NCBI RefSeq assembly: GCF_014489535.1
Contig: NZ_CP060783.1
Span: 3,369,501-3,433,500 of the forward strand
Reading direction: 5' to 3'
From: Diaphorobacter aerolatus
GTDB taxonomy: Bacteria > Pseudomonadota > Gammaproteobacteria > Burkholderiales > Burkholderiaceae_C
DNA length: 64,000 bases
Part shown: one piece after another, positions 11,642-21,900 of the stretch
Position numbering within the stretch: position 1 is the stretch's first letter
Layout: each line of letters opens with the position of its first letter
Program-made: the position numbers and the translations under genes
Notes under the pieces: model-generated
The model's input: only the letters and a program-made list of their open reading frames with translations
What the model was told of the DNA's origin: nothing
The model's database searches: none

Positions 11642-11670
11642 AACCCGCGCAATGCGGGTTTTCTTTTTTC
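11642..11670 (+). terminator. Intrinsic terminator of the GTPase/roadblock operon
   Basis: AACCCGC, loop GCAAT, GCGGGTT, then TTCTTTTTTC: a 7 bp stem followed by a U-rich tail 85 bp after the second Roadblock gene. It lies inside the open frame that runs upstream of the AEC permease, which argues that the permease starts further down. Confidence 0.85.
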
Positions 11671-11728
11671 GTTCGTTCGTTCGCTCCTTCTTGCCTGGAG
11701 ATTGATTGCGAAGACAATCCACCGCATC

Positions 11729-12684
11729 GTGCTCTCGGTCTTCTCCATTACCTTTCCGTTCTTCGCCCTGGTGCTGTGCGGCTTTCTGGCCACGCGGACC
11801 CAGGTGCTTGCGCTGTCCGCCATCAGCGGACTGAACACCTTCGTGTTGTACTTTGCGCTGCCGTGCATGCTGTACCGCTTTGGCGCGCAGACGCCGATTT
11901 CGCAACTGCTCGACCCTGCCGTGGCCGGTGTCTATCTGCTGTGCGCGCTCATCATGGTGGCCGTGACCGTGGCGTTGACGCGGCGCGGCGGACGCATCGG
12001 CTGGAATGACGCCGCCTTCGGCGCGCTGGTGACCGCCTTTCCCAATACCGGTTTCATGGGCGTTCCGCTGCTCGTGGCCTTGCTGGGAGAGCAAAGCGCC
12101 GGCCCGGTGATCCTGACGATGGCGATCGACATGATCATCACCACGTCGCTGTGCATCGCGATCTCGCGCCTGGACGTGGCGGGCGTGCACGGCGTGTCGA
12201 CCGCGCTGCGCAACTCGATGCGCGGCATGCTCACCAATCCCATGCCATGGTCGATCGTGCTCGGCGGTGTGGCGTCCGCCTCGGGTTGGACGCTTCCTGC
12301 GCCCGTCGACAAGACTTTGGCGATGCTGGCCGCAGCCGCTTCCCCGGTGGCGCTGTTCACCATCGGCGCCGTGCTTGCCCGGTCGCAAATGAACGAGCAC
12401 GAATATGTGCCGCCCGGCCAGTACGTGCCTCTGGCGCTCGCCAAGCTGCTGATCCATCCACTGCTCGTGTGGTGCGTGGCGAAAGCGGCCATCGCCATGG
12501 GAGCCCAGATCTCGCCGTTCACGCTTACCGTACTGGTGCTGTTGGCGGCGCTGCCGAGCGCCAGCAATGTCGCGTTGCTGGTGGAGCGGTTTGGGGCGCA
12601 TGGGGGAGGATTGCGCGGATTATTCTGGTTTCGACGGGGTTGGCGTTTGTGACGTTTTCTGTTGCGGTGGGGGTGATGGTTTGA
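11729..12684 (+). CDS. AEC (auxin efflux carrier) family permease, frameshifted in this sequence
   Basis: The protein is a ten-segment membrane transporter of the AEC family (LSVFSITFPFFALVLCGFLA at the start, AFPNTGFMGVPLL in the middle, ALPSASNVALLVERFG near the end). These carry small organic acids or similar anions; the substrate is not evident. I start it at the GTG at 11729, where family members begin, rather than at 11609, which would translate through a terminator. The frame is lost at the G run 12602-12606: continuing in the next frame gives GRIARIILVSTGLAFVTFS and a stop at 12684, exactly the expected C-terminus. One added G restores a protein of about 318 residues, so this is probably a sequence error. 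Confidence 0.8.
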
Positions 12685-13186
12685 GAGAGGGGCTCTTTCT
12701 TTTTTTTGGTTGTTTGCTGTGGCGTGTTTTCCCGAGGCCGGGACTGCCCCCGGCGGGGCAATCACTTTTTGGTGCGCCCAAAAAGTAATCAAAAATGCGC
12801 TTGGAAGTCACGCGGTGAAACTCATTTCGCGCTGGCGCGCTGCATTCGGACATCACCGCGAGTCAGTGGAATACGGGGAGGTGCGCTCGGCACATCGCTA
12901 TGCTCGTGCCTACTGCATCTCGCGAAGTCGCGAGATGCTCACGAGCGCAGCGACGTGCCGAATGCTCCTCTTCAAACTGACTTGCGGCGGTTGTCCGAGC
13001 GAAGCGCGCAAGCGCGTAGCGAGTTCTGCCGCAGGTATTAAAAGCGCTTTTTGGTGCCTTTTGCGCGCCAGCAAAAGGTACTGCCCCGCCGGGGCAGTAC
13101 CGGCCCCGGGAAAAACCACCCCAGCAATCGCATAAACAGCCCAACTTCACCCCAGGGAAACGAGGCGGATGAAGGGGGCCAACGCT
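12685..13186. other. Intergenic region filled by a palindromic element
   Basis: The 502 bp between the AEC permease and the asparaginase gene hold almost nothing but the large palindromic element described separately. Short reading frames within it run in all frames and have no protein-like features. Confidence 0.6.
12724..13118. repeat. Large imperfect palindromic element (~395 bp)
   Basis: The arms mirror each other around 12926: the centre is GCATCTCGCGA, AG, TCGCGAGATGC (12915-12938). Further out, GGCACATCGCTATGCTCGTG on the left answers CACGAGCGCAGCGACGTGCC on the right. The ends are TTTTCCCGAGGCCGG (left) and CCGGCCCCGGGAAAAA (right). Each end also carries its own small hairpins: TGCCCCCGGCGGGGCA (12745-12760) and an ACTTTTTGG/CCAAAAAGT type pair (12764-12786) on the left; CCTTTTGC/GCAAAAGG (13057-13078) and a 23 bp near-palindrome (13078-13100) on the right. 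It has no coding capacity. I recall related GC-rich bracket sequences scattered in Comamonadaceae genomes, so it is probably a dispersed, possibly mobile, element. Confidence 0.75.
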
Positions 13187-14738
<1,552 letters not shown>

Positions 14739-15944
14739 ATGGACAAGCTGGTTTATCCACGCGAGAAAACTTTGGGAACGATCACGCTGGTGCTGGGCAT
14801 CATCGTCTGGATTCTGTTGATTTTGGGCACGCTCGGCGTGGCGTTGATCTACGTGCTGTTTGCCTTCATCGGCTATCTGTTCGCGCAGTCCGCGTTGATC
14901 GCCTGGCTGCGCGGCACCGGCGTGCGGCTGTCGGACCAGCAATTGCCGGAGTTGTACAGCCAGTACCTGGGCTGCTGCGAAAAGCTCGGTATCAAGGAGC
15001 CGCCCGAGGCTTATCTGCTGCAGGGCGACGGCATGATGAACGCCTTTGCGACCCGCTTTCTCGGCCGCGAATTCGTGATCGTGCTCTCGGATACCGTGGA
15101 TGCGATGAACGATCTGCCCGACGGCGTGAATTTCTACTTTGGTCATGAACTGGGCCACATCAAGCAGGGGCATCTGACCGGCCACATCTGGCGCGCGCCG
15201 GTGCTGTGGCTGCCACTGCTCGGCGCCGCCTATTCGCGCGCCAAGGAGTACACCTGCGACATGCATGGCCGCGCCTGTTGCGCCACTTCCGACGTGGCCG
15301 CGCGGGCGTTGATCGTGCTGGCTGCGGGCTCGGACAAGTGGCGTCTGGTGAACCTTGCGGACTATGCACGCCAGACCATGACGAACCGTGGTTTCTTCCC
15401 GGACCTGCATGAGCTGATCAGCGGCTATCCATGGCTCACCAAGCGCGTGGCGCGCGTGCTCAACCCGGACATCAAGATGCCGGGTCGCAACCCGTTCTCG
15501 TATCTGTTCGCGCTCTTCATTCCCTACGCCGGACGCTTCGGCGGCGGCGCAGGTGGGCTCGTCCTTTTGATGATGATCATCGCGATCATCGGCATGCTTG
15601 CGGCGGCTGCACTGCCCGCGTATCAGGAATACCAGGGCCGTGCCGAACTGACCAGCGAATGGGCCAACTCGACCGCCGCCCGCACGGCGCTGGGCGAGTA
15701 TTACGTCAGCAAGGAAGAAGTCCCTGATTCGCTGGAGGACGCAGGCATCTCCGCCGCGCAGGCAGCGGGCTTTGAATACGACGCAACGCGCATGAGCCTG
15801 ACCAAGCAGACCAAGCTCGGCAACTTCGTGCTCGTGCCATCCGAACTCGAAGGCAAGGTTCAGTGGCATTGCTACGGCGAGGGCAAAAGAATCCAGAAGG
15901 CCCTGCCCGCAGGCTGCAAGGCGGATGAGGAAGAGGCTGATTAG
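14739..15944 (+). CDS. Membrane M48-family zinc metalloprotease with a pilin-like C-terminal segment
   Basis: The 401-residue protein starts MDKLVYPREKTLGTI after a GAGAGGGA ribosome binding site. Residues ~12-55 are two or more membrane segments. The zinc site is HELGH at 136-140 with a probable third ligand Glu near 170 in AKEYTCDMHG, as in M48 (HtpX/Ste24-like) proteases. Around residues 272-305 comes a second hydrophobic stretch, MMIIAIIGMLAAAALPAYQE, that reads like the N-terminal helix of type IV pilins and minor pseudopilins, followed by ~95 residues resembling a small pilin head (Cys residues in WHCYGEG and PAGCKADEEE). The fold assignment for the tail is inference from the motif. Confidence 0.8.
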   Translation: MDKLVYPREKTLGTITLVLGIIVWILLILGTLGVALIYVLFAFIGYLFAQSALIAWLRGTGVRLSDQQLPELYSQYLGCCEKLGIKEPPEAYLLQGDGMMNAFATRFLGREFVIVLSDTVDAMNDLPDGVNFYFGHELGHIKQGHLTGHIWRAPVLWLPLLGAAYSRAKEYTCDMHGRACCATSDVAARALIVLAAGSDKWRLVNLADYARQTMTNRGFFPDLHELISGYPWLTKRVARVLNPDIKMPGRNPFSYLFALFIPYAGRFGGGAGGLVLLMMIIAIIGMLAAAALPAYQEYQGRAELTSEWANSTAARTALGEYYVSKEEVPDSLEDAGISAAQAAGFEYDATRMSLTKQTKLGNFVLVPSELEGKVQWHCYGEGKRIQKALPAGCKADEEEAD

Positions 15945-15954
15945 GGCCTGTTCA

Positions 15955-15979
15955 CACAACGCACGGGGATCGCGTTGTG
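15955..15979. terminator. Hairpin between convergent genes
   Basis: CACAACGC, a nine-base loop, then GCGTTGTG, located just after the protease stop and before the priA stop on the other strand. There is no U tract, so this is a weak terminator candidate. Confidence 0.35.
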
Positions 15980-16012
15980 CAGTCTTGCGCAGCGAGTGCG
16001 GAGGATTGCTTG

Positions 16013-18205
16013 CTAAATGGCCTGCGGGTCCACGTCCACGAGCCAGCGAATCACGGCCTTGTGATTCGCGCGCTCGGCATGCAGCACCGATTGCCACGCC
16101 GCGAGAAAGTGCTGAAGCGCGCCACGGTGTGCGCTTTCGATGAGCATCTGCGCGCGCTCCACGTTGGCTACGCGCTGCACGGCCATGGGTACGGGCGGGA
16201 ACAGGAAGACGTGATCGAGACCGGGCAACTGCGCCTCGCGGGCCCGCTCGCTCACGGCGGTCAGAAAGGCCTGCGCGGCTTCCTGCGTCCGGGCGTCGGC
16301 GCGCACCAGGGCTTGGTAGGCAAACGGCGGCATGCCGGCGTCGGCGCGTTCCTGTAGTTGCTCGGCTGCGAAACGCGGGTAGTCGTGCCGGCGCAGCGAG
16401 GTGTACAGACTGTGCTCGGGATGCCAGGTCTGGATCCACATTTCCGGCGGATTGCCGCCTTGCTCGGCGATGTAGTCGGCATCGCGACCGGCGCGGCCCG
16501 CGGCCTGCATGAGCAGCGCGAAGAGGCGTTCGGGTGCACGGAAATCGCTGCTGAACAGGGCTCCGTCGGGCTGCACCGCCGCCACCAGCGTGATGCGCCG
16601 AAAATCATGTCCCTTGGCTACCATCTGCGTGCCCACCAGCACATCGATTTCGCCGCTGTGCACGGCGGCGAGCTGTTCCTCGAGCGCGCCCTTGGCTTTG
16701 GTGGTGTCGGCATCGATGCGCGCCACGCGTGCGGCTCGCCGCTGCGGTGTGATCACATTGCGCAGCAGCTCGGCCAGTTGCTCTTCGAGTTGCTCGGTGC
16801 CGCGTCCCAAGGGCGAGATGTCCACGTTGCCGCAACTCGGGCAGGCATGCGGCACGCGCTGCGTGAAGCCACAGTGGTGGCAGCGCAGCGTGCGGTCGAT
16901 CTTGTGGAACACCTGGTGCGCGCTGCAATGCGGGCAATCGCTTTTCCAGCCGCAGTCCTTGCAATGCAGTACCGGCGCGAAGCCGCGTCGGTTGAGCAGC
17001 ACAAGGCATTGTTCGCCGCGCTCGACACGTTCCGTGATCGCCTGCAAAAGTGGCGGCGAAAACACTGCGCCGCGTGGCTGCTGGCCCATGTCGACCAGAC
17101 GCACGCGGGGCAGCTCCGCAGCGCCGATGCGGCTCGGCATATGCAGGCGCAGATAGCGCCCGCCGTGCGGATCATCGGTGCTTGGCGAACGGCTGGCGTG
17201 CCAGCTTTCAAGCGACGGGGTTGCGCTGCCAAGAATCACCTTGGCCTGTTGCTCGCGCCCACGCCACACGGCCAGATCGCGCGCGGAGTAGCGTGCGCCT
17301 TCCTGTTGCTTGTAACTTGCGTCATGCTCCTCGTCGACAACGATCAGCGCGAGCTGCGGCATGCTCGCGAACACCGCCATGCGCGTGCCGAGCACGATGC
17401 GCGCCTCGCCCGTGTGAGCGGCCAGCCAGCTCTTGAGCCGCTGCGCGGAGGTCATGCCACTGTGCATGGAGACCACGGCCTCGTCACCGTAGACGGGTGC
17501 GAAGCGCTCCAGAAAGCGCGCCTCGAGTTGCGGCGTGAGATTGATTTCCGGCACCATGACCAGCACCTGCGCGCGCGGGTCGGCTTCCAGCGCGCGCTGC
17601 ACGCTGTGCAGATAGACCTCGGTCTTGCCACTGCCGGTTGCGCCGAAGAGCAGAAACGGGCCGTCCTCGGCCTCGATTTGCAGCGTCGCCCGACGTTGCT
17701 CGTCAGACAGCGCAACGGGCGCTGGAGTCGGGTGTATCGCGGCGGACGCAACCCCTGCCATGTCCTTCTTTTTCCTGGTCTTGCGCTGGATACGCCGGGC
17801 CATTTGTTCGGGCGTCAGATCCCGCAGTTGCGGCGGCAGCGCGGCCAGCGCCACCTCGCCCAACGCGCGCTGGTAATAGCGTGCGGTGAATGCCGTGAGC
17901 CGGCGCCAACTGGCGTCGAGTGGTGCCACGCCCTGTAGTACGCCCGCAATGGAGCGCGGCGTCACCCCTTCGGGCAGATCAGGCACGGCGCCGTCGGGCG
18001 GGGCGTCCCAAACCACGCCGAGAACCTCGCGCCGACCCAGCGGCACGCGCACCAGGGTTCCAGGTGCAATGGGCGCATCGCTCAGGTACGACAGCGGCTC
18101 CGACACGCTGCTGTGCGCAGGAGTGGACACGGCGACCCAGAGCCAGTGGCTGGCGGGCTTCGTGACGGGAGGGAGCGAGGAATCGTTGACTGACGCGGTG
18201 CTCAT
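16013..18205 (-). CDS. priA: Primosomal replication protein N' (PriA helicase)
   Basis: PriA recognises stalled forks and reloads the replisome. The 730-residue protein contains Walker A LFGATGSGKTEVY, a DEEH box (IVVDEEHDASYKQQEGARY), GSATPSLES, the cysteine-rich zinc region (CKDCGWKSDCPHC ... CHHCGFTQ ... CPSCGN) and the PriA-typical GTQMVAKGHDF and AGRAGRDAD motifs. The N-terminal DNA-binding part (VAVSTPAHSSVSEPLSYL) is complete. I use the ATG at 18205, as the 27-residue extension upstream lacks conservation-like features. It lies next to hemE, separated by a 707 bp noncoding gap with DnaA boxes, and the two are transcribed in the same direction, with hemE upstream of priA. Confidence 0.95.
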   Translation of the reverse strand: MSTASVNDSSLPPVTKPASHWLWVAVSTPAHSSVSEPLSYLSDAPIAPGTLVRVPLGRREVLGVVWDAPPDGAVPDLPEGVTPRSIAGVLQGVAPLDASWRRLTAFTARYYQRALGEVALAALPPQLRDLTPEQMARRIQRKTRKKKDMAGVASAAIHPTPAPVALSDEQRRATLQIEAEDGPFLLFGATGSGKTEVYLHSVQRALEADPRAQVLVMVPEINLTPQLEARFLERFAPVYGDEAVVSMHSGMTSAQRLKSWLAAHTGEARIVLGTRMAVFASMPQLALIVVDEEHDASYKQQEGARYSARDLAVWRGREQQAKVILGSATPSLESWHASRSPSTDDPHGGRYLRLHMPSRIGAAELPRVRLVDMGQQPRGAVFSPPLLQAITERVERGEQCLVLLNRRGFAPVLHCKDCGWKSDCPHCSAHQVFHKIDRTLRCHHCGFTQRVPHACPSCGNVDISPLGRGTEQLEEQLAELLRNVITPQRRAARVARIDADTTKAKGALEEQLAAVHSGEIDVLVGTQMVAKGHDFRRITLVAAVQPDGALFSSDFRAPERLFALLMQAAGRAGRDADYIAEQGGNPPEMWIQTWHPEHSLYTSLRRHDYPRFAAEQLQERADAGMPPFAYQALVRADARTQEAAQAFLTAVSERAREAQLPGLDHVFLFPPVPMAVQRVANVERAQMLIESAHRGALQHFLAAWQSVLHAERANHKAVIRWLVDVDPQAI

Positions 18206-18333
18206 GGGGCCGTGAAGGCAAAACGGGTTGGGAAGTAGGCGTCGGGTGAGCCGCAAATGTGGCGACCGATCATGCGCTTTTTTCAAGCGCCATTCGCAGA
18301 AACCACCGAATTTTCCGCATTGAAAGTCAACTC

Positions 18334-18342
18334 TGTGGATAA
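18334..18342 (-). promoter_or_regulatory. DnaA box 1
   Basis: TGTGGATAA, the exact complement of the consensus TTATCCACA. It is 130 bp before the priA start. Confidence 0.6.
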
Positions 18343-18658
18343 CTTTGTTAACTTCTGATCAGCGTTTTTCCGTCGAGTGTGTCAAGGCTCCAATCAACAA
18401 AACGCAAAATTTCATGGGTCTGTTGGAAATATTCAAAAAAATCAATGATTTATGCCGCGCTACCGTGATCCTGCCGGTGTGAGCCGCAAGCCGCTTCATC
18501 CTGCTTCCCGCTCCTTCCAGCATGTGTACAACTGCGTTGTCAAGAGCAATCGACGCGTGAAAATTGTGGTAGATGGGGCAGATGAATCGGGATTTTGCTT
18601 GCGGTTTGAGCGCTAAGTGATTGATTTTCAGCGGGAAACGGCCTGAACTTCAAATGTC

Positions 18659-18667
18659 TGTGGATAA
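18659..18667 (-). promoter_or_regulatory. DnaA box 2
   Basis: A second exact TGTGGATAA in the same orientation, 325 bp from the first, with the same following bases ACTTTGTT. Confidence 0.6.
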
Positions 18668-18912
18668 CTTTGTTGATATCGTCCCCCAAGCCCTTGCGGC
18701 ATATGGCGAACATGGCCGATATCCACTTTTCTGAACTACGCATTCACGGCGGTGGAAATCCGTTTTAAATCAATTACTTAAGAAAAATCTGTTATTTTGA
18801 ACTTGACCCAAGGCAAGTTTGATGTAACAAAACGTCCGAATGATTTCGCTCTACGCAATTTGTGCATAAGTGGCTGACCGGGAGCACCCAAGCCCCCGTC
18901 CACCCACGCACA

Positions 18913-20043
18913 TCAGGCTGCCTTTGACTTTGGCACTTGGCGCATGGCGCGAGAGTGGCCATGCACGGTCTCGACCAGGGCGGCCACATGCTCCGGTGGC
19001 GTGAACTGGCTGATGCCGTGGCCCAGATTGAAGATGTGCGTAGGGCCGGTCGTGCTCGCGTCGGTGTGCGGAGCACCAAAACTCTCCAGCACGTGTTTCA
19101 CCTGCACCGCGATTTTCTCGGGCGGCGCAAACAGCACGTTCGGATCGATATTGCCCTGCAGTGCCTTGCCCGGTCCGCCCACCTCGCCGCCGACGATGGC
19201 GCGCGCCTTGCCGAGGTTGGTCGTCCAGTCGAGCCCCAGCACTTCGCAGTCCAGCGGCTTCATGTCTTCGATCCAGATGCCGCCGCCCTTGGTGAACACG
19301 ATGCGCGGGACGTCGGCGCTATCGGCACCTGTGCGCTTTAGCTGCGCCAGCACGCGCCTGGTGTAGGCCAGGCTGAATTCCTGAAACGCGCCATCGGCCA
19401 GCACGCCACCCCAACTGTCGAAAATCATCACGGCCTGCGCACCGGCGTCGATCTGGGCGTTCAGATACGCGGCCACGCTGTCGGCATTGACTTCGAGAAT
19501 GCGGTGCATCAGGTCCGGGCGCGAGTACATCAGGGACTTGACGAGCCGATAGTCGTCGCTGCCCTTGCCCTCGACCATGTAGCAGGCGAGCGTCCAGGGG
19601 CTGCCCGAGAAGCCAATCAGCGGCACTCGGCCGTTGAGCGCATGGCGAATGCTCGTGACGGCATCGAACACGTAGCGCAGCTTGTCCATGTCCGGCACGG
19701 CGAGCTGGGCCACGGCGGCTTCGTCGCGCACCACCTTGGCAAAGCGCGGGCCTTCGCCCTCGGCAAACGACAGCCCCAGACCCATGGCGTCGGGTACCGT
19801 GAGGATGTCGGAAAACAAAATCGCCGCGTCAAGCGCAAACCGCTCCAGAGGCTGGAGAGTGACTTCGGTCGCGTAGTCCACGTTCGTGGCCAGGACCATG
19901 AAGCTGCCCGCCTTGGCGCGCGTCGCCTTGTATTCCGGCAGATAGCGGCCAGCCTGACGCATCAGCCACAAGGGTGTGTATTCGGTGGCCTGACGACGGC
20001 AGGCACGCAGAAACTGGTCGTTGGAGAGGGTTGGAAAGCTCAT
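18913..20043 (-). CDS. hemE: Uroporphyrinogen decarboxylase
   Basis: HemE removes four carboxyl groups from uroporphyrinogen III to give coproporphyrinogen III in heme synthesis. The 376-residue protein begins with the family signature [19 protein letters not shown] and contains the second signature [17 protein letters not shown]; the Asp in [14 protein letters not shown] corresponds to the catalytic aspartate. The C-terminal [13 protein letters not shown] motif appears as [18 protein letters not shown]. It precedes priA, an order I recall from other betaproteobacteria. Confidence 0.97.
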   Translation of the reverse strand: MSFPTLSNDQFLRACRRQATEYTPLWLMRQAGRYLPEYKATRAKAGSFMVLATNVDYATEVTLQPLERFALDAAILFSDILTVPDAMGLGLSFAEGEGPRFAKVVRDEAAVAQLAVPDMDKLRYVFDAVTSIRHALNGRVPLIGFSGSPWTLACYMVEGKGSDDYRLVKSLMYSRPDLMHRILEVNADSVAAYLNAQIDAGAQAVMIFDSWGGVLADGAFQEFSLAYTRRVLAQLKRTGADSADVPRIVFTKGGGIWIEDMKPLDCEVLGLDWTTNLGKARAIVGGEVGGPGKALQGNIDPNVLFAPPEKIAVQVKHVLESFGAPHTDASTTGPTHIFNLGHGISQFTPPEHVAALVETVHGHSRAMRQVPKSKAA

Positions 20044-20320
20044 CCCGCGATTGTCGCAGGCTGCGACGGCGTCATAGCCGGAATCTCCCGGCGAGATATG
20101 GCTTCACGCAATCCCCGTGCGATGCTTGAACAGGCCCCGGTTGATGACAGTCATGTCGGCGGCGCGCTGACAAGCGGCTTATCTCTTTTCCGATGGATGT
20201 TGGGTACTCAATTGGGCAAAGTAATCACAACAACTCGTCGAGTTGCCGGGGCGTTGCGGAGTGTCTTCCGCAAATGCGCACCCAAGCTGTGTTTGTCCAA
20301 CCATTGCGAGGAGATTGACC

Positions 20321-20503
20321 ATGAAGAAAGAACAAGTGACCGGCCGTCTGGAAGAAGCCAAGGGCGCAGTGAAGGAAGTTGTCGGCAAGGCTGTTGGCAA
20401 CACCAAGATGCAGGTCGAAGGCAATGTCGAGAAGAACGCAGGCAAGGCCGAAGCGGCCGCCGGCGACCTCGCCAACAAGGTCGAGAAGGTCGTGAAGAAG
20501 TAA
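20321..20503 (+). CDS. CsbD-like stress protein, 60 aa
   Basis: A small, Lys/Glu/Ala-rich, probably helical protein that starts MKKEQVTGRLEEAKGAVKE and continues VVGKAVGNTKMQVEGNVEK, the repeat layout of the CsbD family. CsbD-like proteins are abundant general-stress proteins of unknown mechanism. The ATG at 20321 has a GCGAGGAG ribosome binding site; an upstream in-frame extension is rejected. A strong terminator follows 31 bp after the stop, so the gene is a single transcript. Confidence 0.9.
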   Translation: MKKEQVTGRLEEAKGAVKEVVGKAVGNTKMQVEGNVEKNAGKAEAAAGDLANKVEKVVKK

Positions 20504-20534
20504 CACCAGAGAGATCAACCTCTCTCAGGCTTCA

Positions 20535-20575
20535 AGCAAAAGGCCAGCGATTGTTCGCTGGCCTTTTGCTTTTCA
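20535..20575 (+). terminator. Intrinsic terminator of the csbD-like gene
   Basis: A 16 bp perfect stem, AGCAAAAGGCCAGCGA with TCGCTGGCCTTTTGCT, around a TTGT loop, then TTTTCAA. The A-rich and T-rich ends let it work in both directions, and a minus-strand gene ends just beyond it. Confidence 0.9.
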
Positions 20576-20610
20576 ATGCACGCGCAGGTCGCAAAGGAAT
20601 GAGTCGAGCC

Positions 20611-21825
20611 TTAGGCTGCGACCATTCCTCGGCGATTTCCAGGCGGCGAAGTCGAAATCACCACGCGGTCGCGTCCGCTGTGCTTGGCGTCGTACATGGC
20701 CGCGTCGGCGGCTGCGACGAAGGACTCCCAGCTCGCGCCCGTGTGTGGCACGCCGACGTGCACCCCCGCGCTCACGGTGATTTTCAATTTGGCACCCGAC
20801 GCGAGCGTGAGCTGCGTGGTGCGGATCGCGCGGCACACCCGTTGCGCCATGGCGAGCGCTTTCTGTGCATTGGTGTCGGGCAGCACGATGATGAATTCTT
20901 CGCCGCCGTAGCGCGCCACAAAGTCGTTGCCACGTGTCTGCCGTTGCAGGATCTGCGCCACCAGTCGGAGCACCTGGTCGCCCGCGAGGTGGCCGTGCTG
21001 GTCGTTGAAGCCCTTGAAATGGTCAATGTCCAGCATCATGACGGATAGCGGTTTTCCTGCGCTGGCGGCGGCATCGAGTGCCCGGGTCAGATCGCTCACC
21101 AAGGCGGCGCGATTCGGCAGTTGGGTGAGCGGGTCAATTTGAGCTCTATGCCGTTCAAGTGCAACCTGTCGGTCGCGCAGCATGATCAAAAAACCGGTGG
21201 AGGTCACCATCAGCTTGAGAAACAACATGAGGCAGACACTCCACATCGCGAGTAGCGCGCCAACCGGGGCTTCGCTCCCGAAGCCCGGTGACGGCCGATG
21301 ACTGGAGAACGCGAGTGGCAGTATCGAGACGATCTGCACGCAGGCCGCGCCGGTAACCAATGTCCAACCCACGCCAGGCGTATGGAAACGCATGTGTAGC
21401 AGGACGATCAAGGTATAGGCGGTCTGCAACACCGTGATGAGGGTCTGCAGGCGGTTGAACGTGCCGAGGTCTTGCGGCACATACATCACGGCGAGTGCGA
21501 GCGACCCCAGCAACGGGGCGAAGACGGTGATGCTATCGCGCGTGACGTCCGTGCTTTGCCGAAAGCGTTGCAGGGCCACGGTGAAGGCGGCCATGGCAGC
21601 GCTGATGAAGGTCTTGGACGCAACCTGCAGTTCGACCGTGGCGAGCATGCTCTGCAACGCGAAGAAAAGATAGGCAACGCCGAACAGTGCTGCACTTAAA
21701 ACCGCTTGCGATATGCCCTGACGCCAGTGCTGTCGACCCAGCATCCACATCACCCAGGACACGGTGAACGCTGCAAGCGCGGTCATGCCGAAGGCGGTGA
21801 GAAAGTCTGGCTGAAGTGGCTGCAT
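20611..21825 (-). CDS. Membrane diguanylate cyclase (GGDEF)
   Basis: The 404-residue protein has about six hydrophobic segments in its first 215 residues and a GGDEF domain after them. The active site is RYGGEEFIIVLPD, and RGND stands five residues before GGEEF, giving an intact RxxD inhibitory site. It should synthesise cyclic di-GMP at the inner membrane. The sensory half is not MASE1-like and I do not recognise it. The gene reads toward the csbD-like terminator and lies upstream of nothing else on its strand until nhaA, 75 bp away. Confidence 0.87.
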   Translation of the reverse strand: MQPLQPDFLTAFGMTALAAFTVSWVMWMLGRQHWRQGISQAVLSAALFGVAYLFFALQSMLATVELQVASKTFISAAMAAFTVALQRFRQSTDVTRDSITVFAPLLGSLALAVMYVPQDLGTFNRLQTLITVLQTAYTLIVLLHMRFHTPGVGWTLVTGAACVQIVSILPLAFSSHRPSPGFGSEAPVGALLAMWSVCLMLFLKLMVTSTGFLIMLRDRQVALERHRAQIDPLTQLPNRAALVSDLTRALDAAASAGKPLSVMMLDIDHFKGFNDQHGHLAGDQVLRLVAQILQRQTRGNDFVARYGGEEFIIVLPDTNAQKALAMAQRVCRAIRTTQLTLASGAKLKITVSAGVHVGVPHTGASWESFVAAADAAMYDAKHSGRDRVVISTSPPGNRRGMVAA

Positions 21826-21900
21826 CGAAACAAAATGTTTTTTGAAGTCTACTGTTTATTTTCAGTTGCTGCCTGGGCCCCGACTGGACGGTCTACCGAT

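Larger units (their letters stand above)
18206..18912. other. 707 bp noncoding gap between hemE and priA
   Basis: This stretch is clearly richer in A+T than its surroundings, with AT-rich blocks at about 18400-18455 and 18755-18805. It holds two exact DnaA boxes, each inside the longer shared string CTGTGGATAACTTTGTT. A 67-codon frame on the minus strand (18540-18743) has no protein-like features and I do not call it. The gap should also hold the priA promoter. Confidence 0.6.

Noticed and set aside
11609..11728. N-terminal extension of the AEC permease
   Set aside because: It runs through an intrinsic terminator and is not membrane-like; the GTG at 11729 fits the family start.
12706..13150. 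Small frames (up to 141 codons) in the palindromic element
   Set aside because: They occur in all frames of a structured repeat and have no domain or ribosome binding site.
18540..18743. 67-codon frame in the hemE-priA gap
   Set aside because: No ribosome binding site worth noting, and it overlaps a DnaA box in an AT-rich noncoding stretch.
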